DNA from: Cyclobacteriaceae bacterium
GTDB taxonomy: Bacteria; Bacteroidota; Bacteroidia; Cytophagales; Cyclobacteriaceae
NCBI GenBank assembly: GCA_028285685.1
Contig: JANQOR010000034.1
Location: forward strand, 124,001 to 188,000
Reading direction: 5' to 3'
Length of the DNA stretch: 64,000 bases
The notes below the pieces were generated by a model. That model ran no database searches. It saw nothing but the letters and a program-made list of their open reading frames with translations, and was not told the origin of the DNA. The translations under genes and the position numbers were made by a program. Positions 16,809-25,719 of the stretch are shown one piece after another (the stretch's first letter is position 1; each line of letters starts with the position of its first letter).

Positions 16809-18578
16809 TTGGATAAGGAAACAGTAAGCGGAAACATAGTTGACCTGAAGGTTCTACGGAGACTATTCGTCTTTGCAAAGCCTTACAAGGGAATATTCTA
16901 CTTTCTTGTGCTCCTCACTGTTTCTCTAAGCATCGTTGGGCCCATCAGACCAGTTATCATTCAAAGGACCATTGATACGAACGTTGCAAATGGTGATTAT
17001 CCAGGTATGGTCAATATGATCCTGCTTCTCTTAGCGCTGTTGATCTTGCAGGCCATCATTCAGTACCTCCACACCTACTATTCCGGCTGGTTGGGACAAA
17101 ACATCATCAAGGACATTCGAATAAAACTTTACAGACATATTCAGTCGCTTAAACTTAAGTTCTTTGATAAAACCCCAATTGGGCGATTAGTTACTCGTAA
17201 CGTTTCAGACATTGAAACACTTGCAGAGGTTTTCAGCACAGGGATTGCTGGTATTATTTCCGATGTCCTACAAATCCTTGTGATCCTGGGTGTGATGTTC
17301 TACATGGACTGGGGACTGACCCTGGTCAGTTTGGCACTTTTTCCGCTGCTGATCCTCGCCACTTACATTTTTAAGGAAAAAATAAAAGTCGCATTTAACG
17401 AAGTAAGAACTGCCGTTTCCAATTTGAACACTTTCGTCCAGGAACACATAACAGGGATGAACATTGTGCAGATCTTCAACAGTGAAAAAAGGGAATTTGA
17501 GAAGTTTACGGAAATAAACAAAGAACACAGAAAAGCCAACATTCGATCGGTAATGTACTATGCTGTGTACTATCCTGTGGCGGAAGTTATCCAGGCTGCA
17601 GGTATCGGCTTAATCGTTTGGTACGGTGGCGGTGAATTGGTGCAAGGAAGTCTTCAATTCGGGACATTGATCGCTTTCATCATGTTTAACAACATGTTCT
17701 TTCGTCCTATCCGCATGATTGCTGATCGTTTCAACACCCTTCAAATGGGTATTGTTGCCTCAAACAGGGTTCTCGACTTAATGGATAGCAAGGAGCACAT
17801 TGCAGATAATGGAGAACACCAACCGGAGCATGTTAACGGTGATGTTTTGTTTGATCATGTATGGTTTGCATACAATGATGAAGATTGGGTTTTGAGAGAC
17901 ATCACTTTTCAGGTTAAACAAGGTGAAACCATTGCCCTTGTAGGTGCTACTGGTGCGGGCAAGTCGTCCGTGATCAATCTGCTTAGTCGGTTCTACGAAA
18001 TAAACAAAGGTGAAATAACGGTAGATGGAGTAGATGTTTCCAAGTACGACCTAACCAACTTAAGAAAACACATCGCAGTTGTTTTGCAAGATGTTTTCCT
18101 TTTCTCAGGCTCCATACGAGACAATATCACACTAAAAAATTTGGACATCAGCCTTGCCAAGGTAAAGGAAGCCGCACAGTTGGTTGGAGCACATTCCTTT
18201 ATTGAAAGACTACCGGGTGGCTATGATTACAATGTAATGGAGCGTGGAGCTACACTATCTGTAGGTCAGCGACAACTCATTTCCTTCGTACGTGCTATGG
18301 TGTATGATCCAAAGATCATTGTTCTGGACGAAGCGACATCCAGTGTTGACACAGAAACTGAAGAGCTAATTCAGGAAGCCATTCAAAAAATGATGCGTGG
18401 ACGAACATCCATTGTCATCGCTCACCGGCTATCTACCATACAAAATGCCGATAAGATCCTTGTTTTGGACAAAGGCGAAATTGTGGAGGAAGGAACGCAT
18501 GCTGCGCTTTTGGAAAAGGAGGGTTTTTATTCACAGCTTCACCGAATGCAGTATAAAGAGGTTGCTGGAATGATCTAG
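16809..18578 (+). CDS. ABC exporter half-transporter, MdlB-like (LSVGQ signature)
   Basis: This 589-residue half-transporter starts at TTG. It has six transmembrane helices (about 25-310) and a nucleotide-binding domain (about 345-580). Walker A is GATGAGKSS (K385). The signature is LSVGQ (483-487) instead of LSGGQ. Walker B is IIVLDEATSSVD with the catalytic Glu E508 present. A non-canonical signature with an intact Glu is what one expects for one half of a heterodimeric exporter such as MdlAB or TM287/288. The matching half lies convergently at 19171-20958. The transported substrate is unknown; lipids or drugs are usual for the family. Confidence 0.92.
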   Translation: MDKETVSGNIVDLKVLRRLFVFAKPYKGIFYFLVLLTVSLSIVGPIRPVIIQRTIDTNVANGDYPGMVNMILLLLALLILQAIIQYLHTYYSGWLGQNIIKDIRIKLYRHIQSLKLKFFDKTPIGRLVTRNVSDIETLAEVFSTGIAGIISDVLQILVILGVMFYMDWGLTLVSLALFPLLILATYIFKEKIKVAFNEVRTAVSNLNTFVQEHITGMNIVQIFNSEKREFEKFTEINKEHRKANIRSVMYYAVYYPVAEVIQAAGIGLIVWYGGGELVQGSLQFGTLIAFIMFNNMFFRPIRMIADRFNTLQMGIVASNRVLDLMDSKEHIADNGEHQPEHVNGDVLFDHVWFAYNDEDWVLRDITFQVKQGETIALVGATGAGKSSVINLLSRFYEINKGEITVDGVDVSKYDLTNLRKHIAVVLQDVFLFSGSIRDNITLKNLDISLAKVKEAAQLVGAHSFIERLPGGYDYNVMERGATLSVGQRQLISFVRAMVYDPKIIVLDEATSSVDTETEELIQEAIQKMMRGRTSIVIAHRLSTIQNADKILVLDKGEIVEEGTHAALLEKEGFYSQLHRMQYKEVAGMI

Positions 18579-18609
18579 CTTTCGTCTCTCTACTCTTTAT
18601 ATTTGATGA

Positions 18610-19149
18610 ATGAACCGAGCCCGCTGGCTATACCTATCCATTATTATCTTTTGCTTGACTGTTATTGTATTCACCACCTACTATACCCTAGGAGGCTTTG
18701 ACGAGTCGCAGGTTTATGTCTTTGAAGGTGGCAGCAGAACAGTTATTGGTAAACAATTCATTGGTGATGCTGGATCAAGCCAAATTGACGAACTGGTTCA
18801 GGAAGCAAGGGCGCTGATAGACAATGGAAGACTAACTGGTCAGTTTGTGCTGGTTGAGTATCAAAATGATACTATCGGTGAGGATTCTGTCCATTTATAT
18901 ATAGGTGCCGCTTTAGAAGAAATAAGAAATGTGCTAGAAATACCTTCTGGGTACTCTTACGAAGAATTCACTACTGACAAAATCTACCGGGTATTCATAA
19001 CACAACACCCTCTGGTACGTCCTTTTCCTGCCGAAATAAGAAGTTTGATTGAAGTACGGGCCATTCAAGAGGGTGAAGTATTGGCTCCTTACACATTTGA
19101 CATCTACTACGATGACGGCAGTCTGAGAACGGAAGCCTGGGTTAGGTAA
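18610..19149 (+). CDS. Membrane-anchored protein, possibly GyrI-like domain
   Basis: This 179-residue protein has one N-terminal transmembrane helix (WLYLSIIIFCLTVIVFTTYY) followed by a soluble domain of about 150 residues. The pattern VFEGGSRTVIGKQFIG, then VLVEYQN..., SVHLYIGAALEE and YEEFTTDKIYRVFITQHP recalls the two-repeat GyrI-like/SOUL-type ligand-binding fold, but I cannot prove this from sequence alone. It sits between the two ABC exporter genes, 31 nt after the first and converging on the second. A role as a small-molecule-binding partner of the exporter is therefore possible but inferred from position only. Confidence 0.6.
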   Translation: MNRARWLYLSIIIFCLTVIVFTTYYTLGGFDESQVYVFEGGSRTVIGKQFIGDAGSSQIDELVQEARALIDNGRLTGQFVLVEYQNDTIGEDSVHLYIGAALEEIRNVLEIPSGYSYEEFTTDKIYRVFITQHPLVRPFPAEIRSLIEVRAIQEGEVLAPYTFDIYYDDGSLRTEAWVR

Positions 19150-19170
19150 GGATTGCTGGAACTTCGATTC

Positions 19171-20958
19171 TCAATCTACCAGCTCCTCAGCGGCCAGTTG
19201 CTTATCATGAAGTTGCTTGTAGATACCGTCCCTGGAAAGTAATTGTGTATGTGTTCCCTGCTCGGCAATTTTTCCGTCATCCAGGACAACTATTTTATTG
19301 GCAAGCTTCGCAGACGATACCCGATGCGAAATGATCACGGAAGTTCTGCCCTTCATAATTCGCTGCATAGCGTTCAAAATCGCATTTTCCGTCTTTGTGT
19401 CAACGGCTGACAGTGCATCATCCAAGATGAGAATCTTGGGTTCTCTTGCAATTGCGCGAGCAATAGAAACTCGCTGTTTTTGGCCTCCCGAGAGGGTAAT
19501 ACCTCGTTCGCCGACTCGAGTGCTGAATCCATCCTTAAGATCCTTTATGTTATCAAGCAGATCCGCATCTTTTGCGGCTTTCTTGATCTCCTCAGGACCC
19601 ATCTCTCTGTTTCCAAAAGAAATATTGTTCTCAATTGTATCTGAGAAGAGAAAAACATCCTGAGGTACATAGCCAATTTGATTTCTGAGTGATGACAGTG
19701 AATAATCTTTAACGCCTATTCCATCAATCCACAAATGACCACCGTTCACATCGTACAACCTGCAAATAAGATTTGCTACGGTGCTTTTCCCCGAGCCTGT
19801 GGTACCGATTATCGCTATCGACTCCCCAGCACTCACTTCAAATGAAACGTCCTGCAAGGCATTGATCCCCGAGTCGGGATACACGAAATTGACGTTTTCA
19901 AATTTGATATGTCCATTAATCTCCCTTTCGAGCGCTTTTTCAGAGATTATGTCCGTCTTTGTATTTAGAAACTCATTTACTCTTTTTTGAGATGCAGCCG
20001 CTCGTTGAATGATCGAAGTGATCCAGCCAAGTGCTGTTACTGGCCAAGTAAGCATATTCACGTAAATGATGAACTCAGCAATGTTTCCAGTACTTACTTC
20101 GCCAGCAAATACCTGGACCGATCCCATGTAAACAGTAAGAATGACGCTGATGCCAATCAAACTCATCATCAATGGCATGAAAAGCGATTGGACAAAGGCA
20201 AGTTTAAGTGACCGCTCTTTGTAATAGACACTTTCCTTAGCGAACTCATTCGCCATTGCATCTTCGCGAACAAACGACTTGATCACCCGAATACCTGAAA
20301 AAGCTTCCTGAACAAACGTTGAAAGTCCTGATAAGCTCCGCTGTATTTCTTCTGATCGCTTGTTTATTATGCTGCTCACATAGTAAATACTGAATGAAAG
20401 TATTGGAAGTGGGAGCAAAGAGTAAAAGGTGAGAGTAGGATTAATTGTGAACATATAAGGGATCACCATCAACATCAACGTTGACAAGTTCACACCATAC
20501 ATGATAGCCGGCCCAATATACATTCTGACTTTACTGACATCCTCCGAGATGCGGGCCATCAAATCACCCGTGTTATTTTTTCGATAAAAGCTTAGAGGAA
20601 GCGTCTGGTAATGTTCAAAAATCTCATTCTTCAAATCATACTCGATTCGTCTTGACATGACAATGATCGTCTGCCGCATAAAAAACAGGAAAACACCCCT
20701 TAGAAAAGCGGATAAGAGAATCAGAATGGCCAGAATTACGATGCTTGATGTAAACAAGTCATAGGTTCCGACCTGGAGGTCAAAACCATCAAAAGATTGG
20801 AAGATACCATAGCTTCGTTGTAAAATATCGAAAGCATATCGAACAAATACCGCTGGTACAATTGCAAAGAAATTTGCAATTATGATGAAAACAACACCGA
20901 ATATTAGGTGAAACTTGTACTTGACGAGGTATTTATTGAGGTAAGCGAGGTCTTTCAC
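19171..20958 (-). CDS. ABC exporter half-transporter, MdlA-like (Walker B Asp)
   Basis: This 595-residue half-transporter has six transmembrane helices (about 15-320) and a nucleotide-binding domain (about 345-590). Walker A is IIGTTGSGKST, the signature is the canonical LSGGQKQRVSIARA, and Walker B reads ILILDDALSAVD. The catalytic Glu is thus replaced by Asp, the mark of a degenerate ATP site. Together with the LSVGQ/Glu combination in the protein at 16809-18578, this predicts a heterodimer with one degenerate and one consensus ATP site. A 9-bp perfect inverted repeat (AATTGCAAA...TTTGCAATT, 20860-20881) lies within the first 100 bases of the coding region. It is transcribed away from leucine dehydrogenase. 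Confidence 0.92.
   Translation of the reverse strand: MKDLAYLNKYLVKYKFHLIFGVVFIIIANFFAIVPAVFVRYAFDILQRSYGIFQSFDGFDLQVGTYDLFTSSIVILAILILLSAFLRGVFLFFMRQTIIVMSRRIEYDLKNEIFEHYQTLPLSFYRKNNTGDLMARISEDVSKVRMYIGPAIMYGVNLSTLMLMVIPYMFTINPTLTFYSLLPLPILSFSIYYVSSIINKRSEEIQRSLSGLSTFVQEAFSGIRVIKSFVREDAMANEFAKESVYYKERSLKLAFVQSLFMPLMMSLIGISVILTVYMGSVQVFAGEVSTGNIAEFIIYVNMLTWPVTALGWITSIIQRAAASQKRVNEFLNTKTDIISEKALEREINGHIKFENVNFVYPDSGINALQDVSFEVSAGESIAIIGTTGSGKSTVANLICRLYDVNGGHLWIDGIGVKDYSLSSLRNQIGYVPQDVFLFSDTIENNISFGNREMGPEEIKKAAKDADLLDNIKDLKDGFSTRVGERGITLSGGQKQRVSIARAIAREPKILILDDALSAVDTKTENAILNAMQRIMKGRTSVIISHRVSSAKLANKIVVLDDGKIAEQGTHTQLLSRDGIYKQLHDKQLAAEELVD
20860..20881. repeat. Perfect inverted repeat near the start of the ABC transporter gene
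   Basis: AATTGCAAA and TTTGCAATT flank a 4-base loop, giving a 9-bp perfect stem 78-98 nt inside the coding region of the MdlA-like gene. It may affect translation or be a protein site. It could equally be coincidence of codon choice (codes for IANFFAIV). Confidence 0.35.
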
Positions 20959-21107
20959 AGAATTTTATAACAGTCTGATATCCAAATGGTTTACGAAGAA
21001 AAAAGATATTTTTGCATGCCCTGACAAAACTGGAAACGATCCAATGGGCTTCCTTCGAAACCTATTAGGATAGAGAAGGTATAAAATTAGAATAAAGTTC
21101 ATTTATA

Positions 21108-22208
21108 ATGATAGACGTTCAACCCGAAGTAAAATCCAACGACGTTTTCTCACAAATGCAAAAAATGGAACATGAGCAAGTCGTGTTCTGTCAGGACGAA
21201 CATACGGGGCTAAAAGCAATTATCGGTATTCACAATACGGTTTTAGGTCCGGCCATGGGTGGAACCCGAATGTGGAATTATGCCTCAGAAGAAGAAGCAC
21301 TGAATGATGTATTGAGGTTGTCACGTGGGATGACTTTTAAGTCAGCATTAGCAGGCTTGAATATCGGCGGGGGAAAGGCAGTGATCATTGGTGATGCCCG
21401 AACACAGAAAAATGAGGTCTTCATGCGACGCTTCGGGAAATTCGTGAACAGTCTCAATGGAAAATACTATACTGCTGAAGATGTCAACATCAGTACTCGT
21501 GACATTGAATACATGAGTATGGAAACACCTTTTGTTGTTGGAAAACCTGAAAGCATGGGAGGTTCCGGGGACCCAAGCCCAATGACAGCTTACGGTGTTT
21601 ATATGGGAATGAAGGCTGGTGCCAAGAAAGCATACGGATCCGATTCTCTGAAGGGAAAGAACGTCTTAGTTCAAGGAGTCGGACAAGTTGGTAAGTATCT
21701 TATCGATCATCTGGTAAAGGAAGAAGCGAACGTTTTCATTGCGGACATTTTTGAAGACAAGATCAAAACGGTTACCGACAGGCATGCTTCTGTGGAGATA
21801 GTGGATCCCAACAACATCTTCCAGATGGAAATGGACATCTATTCGCCATGTGCACTCGGTGCCACATTGAATGATGATACTATTCCAGAATTGAAATGTG
21901 CTGTGGTTGCTGGAGCCGCCAACAATCAATTAAAAGATGAGCGAAAGCATGGGGAAATGCTAAAAGACAGGAGCATCATTTATGCCCCCGATTTCCTGAT
22001 TAATTCCGGTGGGATTGCTAATGTGTACTATGAATATCTTGGAAGCTACAACAAACAAAGAGTTATATCTTCCACAGAACACATCTACGATGTTTGCCTC
22101 GATGTTCTTTCGTACTCAGAAAAAAACGACATAAGTTCACATGAAGCCGCACTTGCCTTAGCGCTACAAAGAATTGAGGACGTAGGTAAGGTAAAACTTG
22201 GTATATAA
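21108..22208 (+). CDS. Leucine (Glu/Leu/Phe/Val) dehydrogenase
   Basis: This cytosolic NAD-dependent amino acid dehydrogenase has 366 residues and interconverts branched-chain amino acids and their 2-oxo acids. The catalytic and substrate-binding lysines appear at K78 (MTFKSALAGL) and K90 (NIGGGKAVI), preceded by LGPAMGGTRMWNY. The Rossmann motif VQGVGQVGKYL begins the coenzyme domain at about residue 187. The short, leucine-dehydrogenase-like length and the GGTRMW block favour branched-chain substrates over glutamate. A perfect TAnnTTTG box (21007-21014) lies about 95 nt upstream. It heads the run leading through nusB to coaE, an arrangement seen in many Bacteroidota. Confidence 0.93.
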   Translation: MIDVQPEVKSNDVFSQMQKMEHEQVVFCQDEHTGLKAIIGIHNTVLGPAMGGTRMWNYASEEEALNDVLRLSRGMTFKSALAGLNIGGGKAVIIGDARTQKNEVFMRRFGKFVNSLNGKYYTAEDVNISTRDIEYMSMETPFVVGKPESMGGSGDPSPMTAYGVYMGMKAGAKKAYGSDSLKGKNVLVQGVGQVGKYLIDHLVKEEANVFIADIFEDKIKTVTDRHASVEIVDPNNIFQMEMDIYSPCALGATLNDDTIPELKCAVVAGAANNQLKDERKHGEMLKDRSIIYAPDFLINSGGIANVYYEYLGSYNKQRVISSTEHIYDVCLDVLSYSEKNDISSHEAALALALQRIEDVGKVKLGI

Positions 22209-22258
22209 GCTATTTGAAAAAATGATCAGCCCAAAAGTGGGCCGTAACCAACTTTGAA

Positions 22259-23392
22259 ATGTTAAATCGTAGGATACTTCGGGTAAAAGCCATGCAAGCC
22301 TTATATGGTTACTTCACTGCAGTGGAATCGCTGAAAGAAGTGTCGCGTGAGGGATTAAAGGAGCTTCATGCCTTGGATCCGGCAAAGCACGATTTTTCAG
22401 ACAAAGCCCTCTTCGAGGCGAGGAAGAAACTCGCTGTCAAGCTATTCGATCAAAACCATCTAAAATCCGCTATTGAATCCGACGAGGATGTAGAACAAGA
22501 GGTCCTGGAAAATGTCCAGGCTGCAATAGAGGATTTTCAAAAAAAAGCATCTTTCGAAGCGAAACATCGAAAGACTGAGATGCTCAAAGACGCTCACCAA
22601 ATTTATGACACCTATATCAAATTTCTCCAGCTGCCAGTAGAACTGGAACACCGAGAAAAACTGGACAACGAAAAAAGGAGGAAAAAAGTCACACCCTTTA
22701 TAAACAACATGGTTGTTGAGTCACTTAAATCCTCGGAGATCTTTAACTCGGAGATCCAAAAGCGACAGGTTAGCTGGGCGAATGAATTAGATGAAATCAA
22801 AACCTGGTACCGAAATGAGATAATAAGTTCTGAACATTTGGCAAGCTTTTATGAAGGCACCGTAGATTCGGAAAATTTCGTGCAGGAAGTTTTCAAGAAA
22901 TTGATTTTCAAGAGTGAAAACATTTTGATCTATCTCGAAAACAACAATTTACACTGGTCCGAAAATCAACCAATTGTGAAGAGTATGCTCCTGAAAACAT
23001 TGAAAGTTGTCGAAAAAGAAGGTGAGGTTGTTTTGTCCGATCTGACAAAAAATGGCGAAGAGGATTTTGACTTCTTTGAGCAAGTTTACAATGGTGTCAT
23101 CAAAGAGAACCAGCTGCTTGATGAATTGATTGAAAGCAAAACGCAAAACTGGGAGGTTGATCGGATCGCCTTGACGGATCTTGTCATATTGAAAATAGCT
23201 TTGGTAGAAATGATGACTTGTCCGAGTATTCCGATGAAAGTCTCAATCAATGAGGCAATCGAAATTTCCAAACAATACAGCACTCCGAAGAGTAAACAAT
23301 TTGTAAATGGAGTTTTGGATGTACTTTCAAACGAACTAACTTCGACAGGCAAAGTCCGTAAAAGCGGACGTGGATTAATTGACAATAAATAG
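22259..23392 (+). CDS. nusB: Transcription antitermination factor NusB (extended)
   Basis: NusB binds boxA RNA with NusE/S10 and supports antitermination and rRNA synthesis. The product has 377 residues, more than twice the length of proteobacterial NusB, as is usual in Bacteroidota. The N-terminus (MLNRRILRVKAMQALYGYF) and the C-terminal domain (VDRIALTDLVILKIALVEMMTCPSIPMKVSINEAIEISKQYS...FVNGVLD) carry the recognisable NusB signature. The middle (about 60-250) is a charged helical insertion. A small GC hairpin (GCCCA-AAAG-TGGGC, 22229-22242) stands 17 nt before the ATG and may influence translation. Confidence 0.94.
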   Translation: MLNRRILRVKAMQALYGYFTAVESLKEVSREGLKELHALDPAKHDFSDKALFEARKKLAVKLFDQNHLKSAIESDEDVEQEVLENVQAAIEDFQKKASFEAKHRKTEMLKDAHQIYDTYIKFLQLPVELEHREKLDNEKRRKKVTPFINNMVVESLKSSEIFNSEIQKRQVSWANELDEIKTWYRNEIISSEHLASFYEGTVDSENFVQEVFKKLIFKSENILIYLENNNLHWSENQPIVKSMLLKTLKVVEKEGEVVLSDLTKNGEEDFDFFEQVYNGVIKENQLLDELIESKTQNWEVDRIALTDLVILKIALVEMMTCPSIPMKVSINEAIEISKQYSTPKSKQFVNGVLDVLSNELTSTGKVRKSGRGLIDNK

Positions 23393-23425
23393 CTTAGCTA
23401 GAGCGAGCACATAAAATAAAAGCAC

Positions 23426-23722
23426 ATGAGCAGATCAGGAGGATCCTTTTTCGCATTTTTATTTGGCGTGATAACTGGTGGAGTTCTCGGCATTCTTTAT
23501 GCTCCTGATAAAGGCACCAATACGCGAGACAGACTTTCCTATCAACTGGATAAAGTGAAGAAGCAGCTTGAAGGTTTCATTCAGGATATCATTGATGGAA
23601 AAGAAGTCCTGGACAATGACGCTAAGGACAAAGGCGAAAAAATTGTAAAGGACGCTAAGGACAAAGCCGAGCGTCTTCTTGATGACGTAAATGGCCTAAT
23701 TAGCCAGATTAAGAAGGATTAA
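23426..23722 (+). CDS. YtxH-domain protein with 11-residue repeats
   Basis: This 98-residue protein has an N-terminal glycine-rich membrane helix (FFAFLFGVITGGVLGILYAPDKG), the YtxH-type signature, followed by a charged helical tail. The tail carries tandem 11-residue units, DNDAKDKGEKI and VKDAKDKAERL then LDDVNGLISQI, encoded by an exact 16-base direct repeat. Eleven-residue amphipathic repeats are seen in LEA-like and apolipoprotein-like helices that lie on membranes. YtxH proteins are often stress-associated, but the function here is unknown. It follows nusB by 33 nt. Confidence 0.85.
   Translation: MSRSGGSFFAFLFGVITGGVLGILYAPDKGTNTRDRLSYQLDKVKKQLEGFIQDIIDGKEVLDNDAKDKGEKIVKDAKDKAERLLDDVNGLISQIKKD
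23618..23666 (+). repeat. 16-bp direct repeat inside the YtxH gene
   Basis: GACGCTAAGGACAAAG occurs at 23618-23633 and again at 23651-23666, exactly 33 nt (11 codons) apart. The repeat keeps the frame and encodes the DAKDK core of two successive 11-residue helical units. The identity at DNA level suggests a recent duplication. Confidence 0.85.
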
Positions 23723-23838
23723 CGCAATCTTTAACAAATCATTAGGATATTAGAGGCTAAACCTGAACGTTATCTTAGGTATTTTTGTCATTCTTACTTT
23801 TAGAAATTAGAACTAAAGACTATTAGACAATAAAGATT

Positions 23839-24378
23839 ATGCGAACAATAATGAAAACCTTTTTTAGCCTGGCTGTAGTTGCACTACTTGCAAGCTGCGG
23901 CAACAGCGAACTGGAGAGACGCATTACCAAATTGGAAGGAAAAGTTGCTGCCCTTGAAGGAAAGGGAGGCGTTGCATCCGTGTCATCTCCGACGATTACA
24001 CCGGTAAACAATACCACACCGGCAGCTACTCCAGCACCTGCAGAAAAACCTGATGGTCCGCTTCCATTATTTAGTTTCTCTGAGGAACTGCATGATTTCG
24101 GAACAATCAAAGATGGTGATGTTGTAGAACACGTCTTCTCATTTACCAATACAGGAGCTGCTCCTCTTATCATTTCAGATGCAAAGGGGTCTTGCGGATG
24201 TACTGTGCCAGAGTGGCCAAAAGAGCCAATTCCAGTTGGAGGTACAGGAGAGCTAAGAGTGAAGTTCAACAGTAAGAACAAACCAGGTATCCAAAACAAA
24301 ACTGTGACCATCACAGCCAATACCTGGCCGACCACTCAAAGGTTAAGAATTAAAGCAAATGTGCTTAAGGCTGAGTAA
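23839..24378 (+). CDS. DUF1573 lipoprotein
   Basis: This 179-residue protein has a lipoprotein signal (VALLASC, Cys at about residue 20), a short heptad-like coiled coil (LERRITKLEGKVAALEGK), and a Pro/Ala/Thr-rich linker. The C-terminal DUF1573 domain (about 80-175) contains FGTIKDGDVVEHVFSFTNTGAAPLIISDAKGSCGCTVPEWPKEPI. DUF1573 is an ASPM/SPD-2/hydin-like immunoglobulin fold with a conserved CGCTVP motif. It is very common in secreted Bacteroidota proteins and its role is undefined. The protein is expected at the periplasmic face of a membrane. A perfect TAnnTTTG box is at 23780-23787, and the gene ends at a strong terminator. Confidence 0.92.
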   Translation: MRTIMKTFFSLAVVALLASCGNSELERRITKLEGKVAALEGKGGVASVSSPTITPVNNTTPAATPAPAEKPDGPLPLFSFSEELHDFGTIKDGDVVEHVFSFTNTGAAPLIISDAKGSCGCTVPEWPKEPIPVGGTGELRVKFNSKNKPGIQNKTVTITANTWPTTQRLRIKANVLKAE

Positions 24379-24411
24379 GCTTTCAGATCGAAGTACATTT
24401 CATTAACATTG

Positions 24412-24437
24412 CCCTGGCTTTCGAGCCGGGGTTTTTT
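24412..24437 (+). terminator. Intrinsic terminator with UUCG loop after the DUF1573 gene
   Basis: CCCTGGCT-TTCG-AGCCGGGG forms an 8-bp stem (one G-U pair) capped by the very stable UUCG tetraloop, followed by six T. It lies 33 nt after the DUF1573 stop and before yajC, so read-through or a new promoter must serve yajC. Confidence 0.9.
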
Positions 24438-24452
24438 ATTACTAGAAAATAC

Positions 24453-24761
24453 ATGGAAATAACACTATTACAAGCAAGCGGAGATGGCGGATTTACCTCT
24501 TTTCTTCCCATCATCGGCATGATTGCCATCTTTTACTTTTTCTTTATTCGTCCGCAACAGAGAAAACAAAAAGAGACAAAGAAATATCTTGGAGAGATCA
24601 AAAAAGGTGATCAAGTAGTAACTGTTGGTGGAATACACGGTAAAATCACCGAACTATCAGATACCACAGTCTTGATAGATGTTGATCGGGGAACTAAATT
24701 GTTGGTGGAAAAAACTTCAATTTCTTTAGAAGCAAGCAAACGGCTGAACGAAGAGAAATAA
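24453..24761 (+). CDS. yajC: Preprotein translocase accessory subunit YajC
   Basis: YajC is a small inner-membrane protein associated with SecDF and YidC. The 102-residue product has one N-terminal helix (about 17-35, FLPIIGMIAIFYFFFIRPQQ) ending in the typical FIRPQQRKQKE. The cytosolic domain holds the GDQVVTVGGIHGKITE signature. It starts soon after an intrinsic terminator, so it probably has its own promoter. The YbbR-like gene begins 16 nt after its stop. Confidence 0.96.
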   Translation: MEITLLQASGDGGFTSFLPIIGMIAIFYFFFIRPQQRKQKETKKYLGEIKKGDQVVTVGGIHGKITELSDTTVLIDVDRGTKLLVEKTSISLEASKRLNEEK

Positions 24762-24777
24762 CTAAACGCATGTAAAA

Positions 24778-25719
24778 ATGGATTTTGAAAAAATTTTCAT
24801 GCCATTTAGCAACTGGAAGGTAGTGTTGCTTTCCTTTTTAGGGGCCACTACCTTCTGGTTTTTTAGTGCGTTAGGGAAAGAGTATAACACCGGAATCCGA
24901 TATCCGGTCGAGTTTGTCTTTGACCGAGATAGTTTGGTAGAAATGCAGCCATTGGCTGAATACGTTGACCTTGAGGTGACCGGGGGCGGCTGGGATCTTT
25001 TCCGCCAGGGCTTTTGGTTTGGGTCTGATCCTATCCTGGTTGAGCCAGAGAATCCTGCAGCTACCAGGTATTTAACAAGACCTGCGATCCTTCCAATTGT
25101 AAGGGACCATCTAAGTCAATTTCAAATAAATTTTCTGTACACAGACACCTTGTTCATGGATATCAACAGGAGAATATCCAAGAAGGTCAATCTAGGTATA
25201 GACTCTCTCAGTATTAGTTTGGATAGTGACTACAGAATCATATCTAAAATCCAGTTAGAGCCGGACACTGCCCGAATATATGGTCCAACAAGTTTCATCG
25301 ACACCCTAGATTCCTTCTACACGATCCCAATTGAGTCGCAAGAGATTGATCGTGATTTCGACCGATTCATTACCCTTGGCCTGCTGGATGGCTACAACAT
25401 CTCCTCAGATCCGACTACGGTCAAGGTTACATTCCAGGTTGAACGCTTCGATAATCTGCAACTCCCACTACAATTGGAATTGCTTAATTTCCCCGAGGAC
25501 TCCTCTGCATATCCCATCCTAGATGATGTCAGCGTAAGCTTTTCGGTTCAACGTTCCTTGAGAGAAGAGTATTTTTCCGAAGACTTCAAAGTAATCCTCG
25601 ACTATGACATGATCAGCAGAAAAGACTCCACTGCTCCCGCCATTGTCATGATTCATCCGGAAAATGCTTTGGAAGTGGAGGTCTTTCCTGACACCATCAA
25701 AATCCTCTATCGTGAATAG
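24778..25719 (+). CDS. YbbR-like (CdaR-type) domain protein
   Basis: This 313-residue protein has one N-terminal membrane helix (NWKVVLLSFLGATTFWFFSAL) followed by an extracytoplasmic beta-rich region with YbbR-like units. Recognisable pieces are VEFVFDRDSLVEMQPLAEYVDLEVTGGG and RISKKVNLGIDSLSISLDSDYRIISKIQLEPDTARIYGP. In Firmicutes the YbbR protein CdaR modulates the diadenylate cyclase CdaA. No cyclase is next to it here, so that role should not be assumed. It overlaps the preferred coaE start by 8 nt, which suggests coupled translation. Confidence 0.88.
   Translation: MDFEKIFMPFSNWKVVLLSFLGATTFWFFSALGKEYNTGIRYPVEFVFDRDSLVEMQPLAEYVDLEVTGGGWDLFRQGFWFGSDPILVEPENPAATRYLTRPAILPIVRDHLSQFQINFLYTDTLFMDINRRISKKVNLGIDSLSISLDSDYRIISKIQLEPDTARIYGPTSFIDTLDSFYTIPIESQEIDRDFDRFITLGLLDGYNISSDPTTVKVTFQVERFDNLQLPLQLELLNFPEDSSAYPILDDVSVSFSVQRSLREEYFSEDFKVILDYDMISRKDSTAPAIVMIHPENALEVEVFPDTIKILYRE

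Noticed and set aside
22229-22242. GCCCA-AAAG-TGGGC hairpin as the same operator as AATACCCA/TGGGTATT at 34756
   Set aside because: They share only the CCCA...TGGG core, which is too short to claim a common regulator.
24778-25719. YbbR-like protein as a regulator of diadenylate cyclase (c-di-AMP module)
   Set aside because: No diadenylate cyclase (CdaA) gene is adjacent; the neighbours are yajC and coaE.
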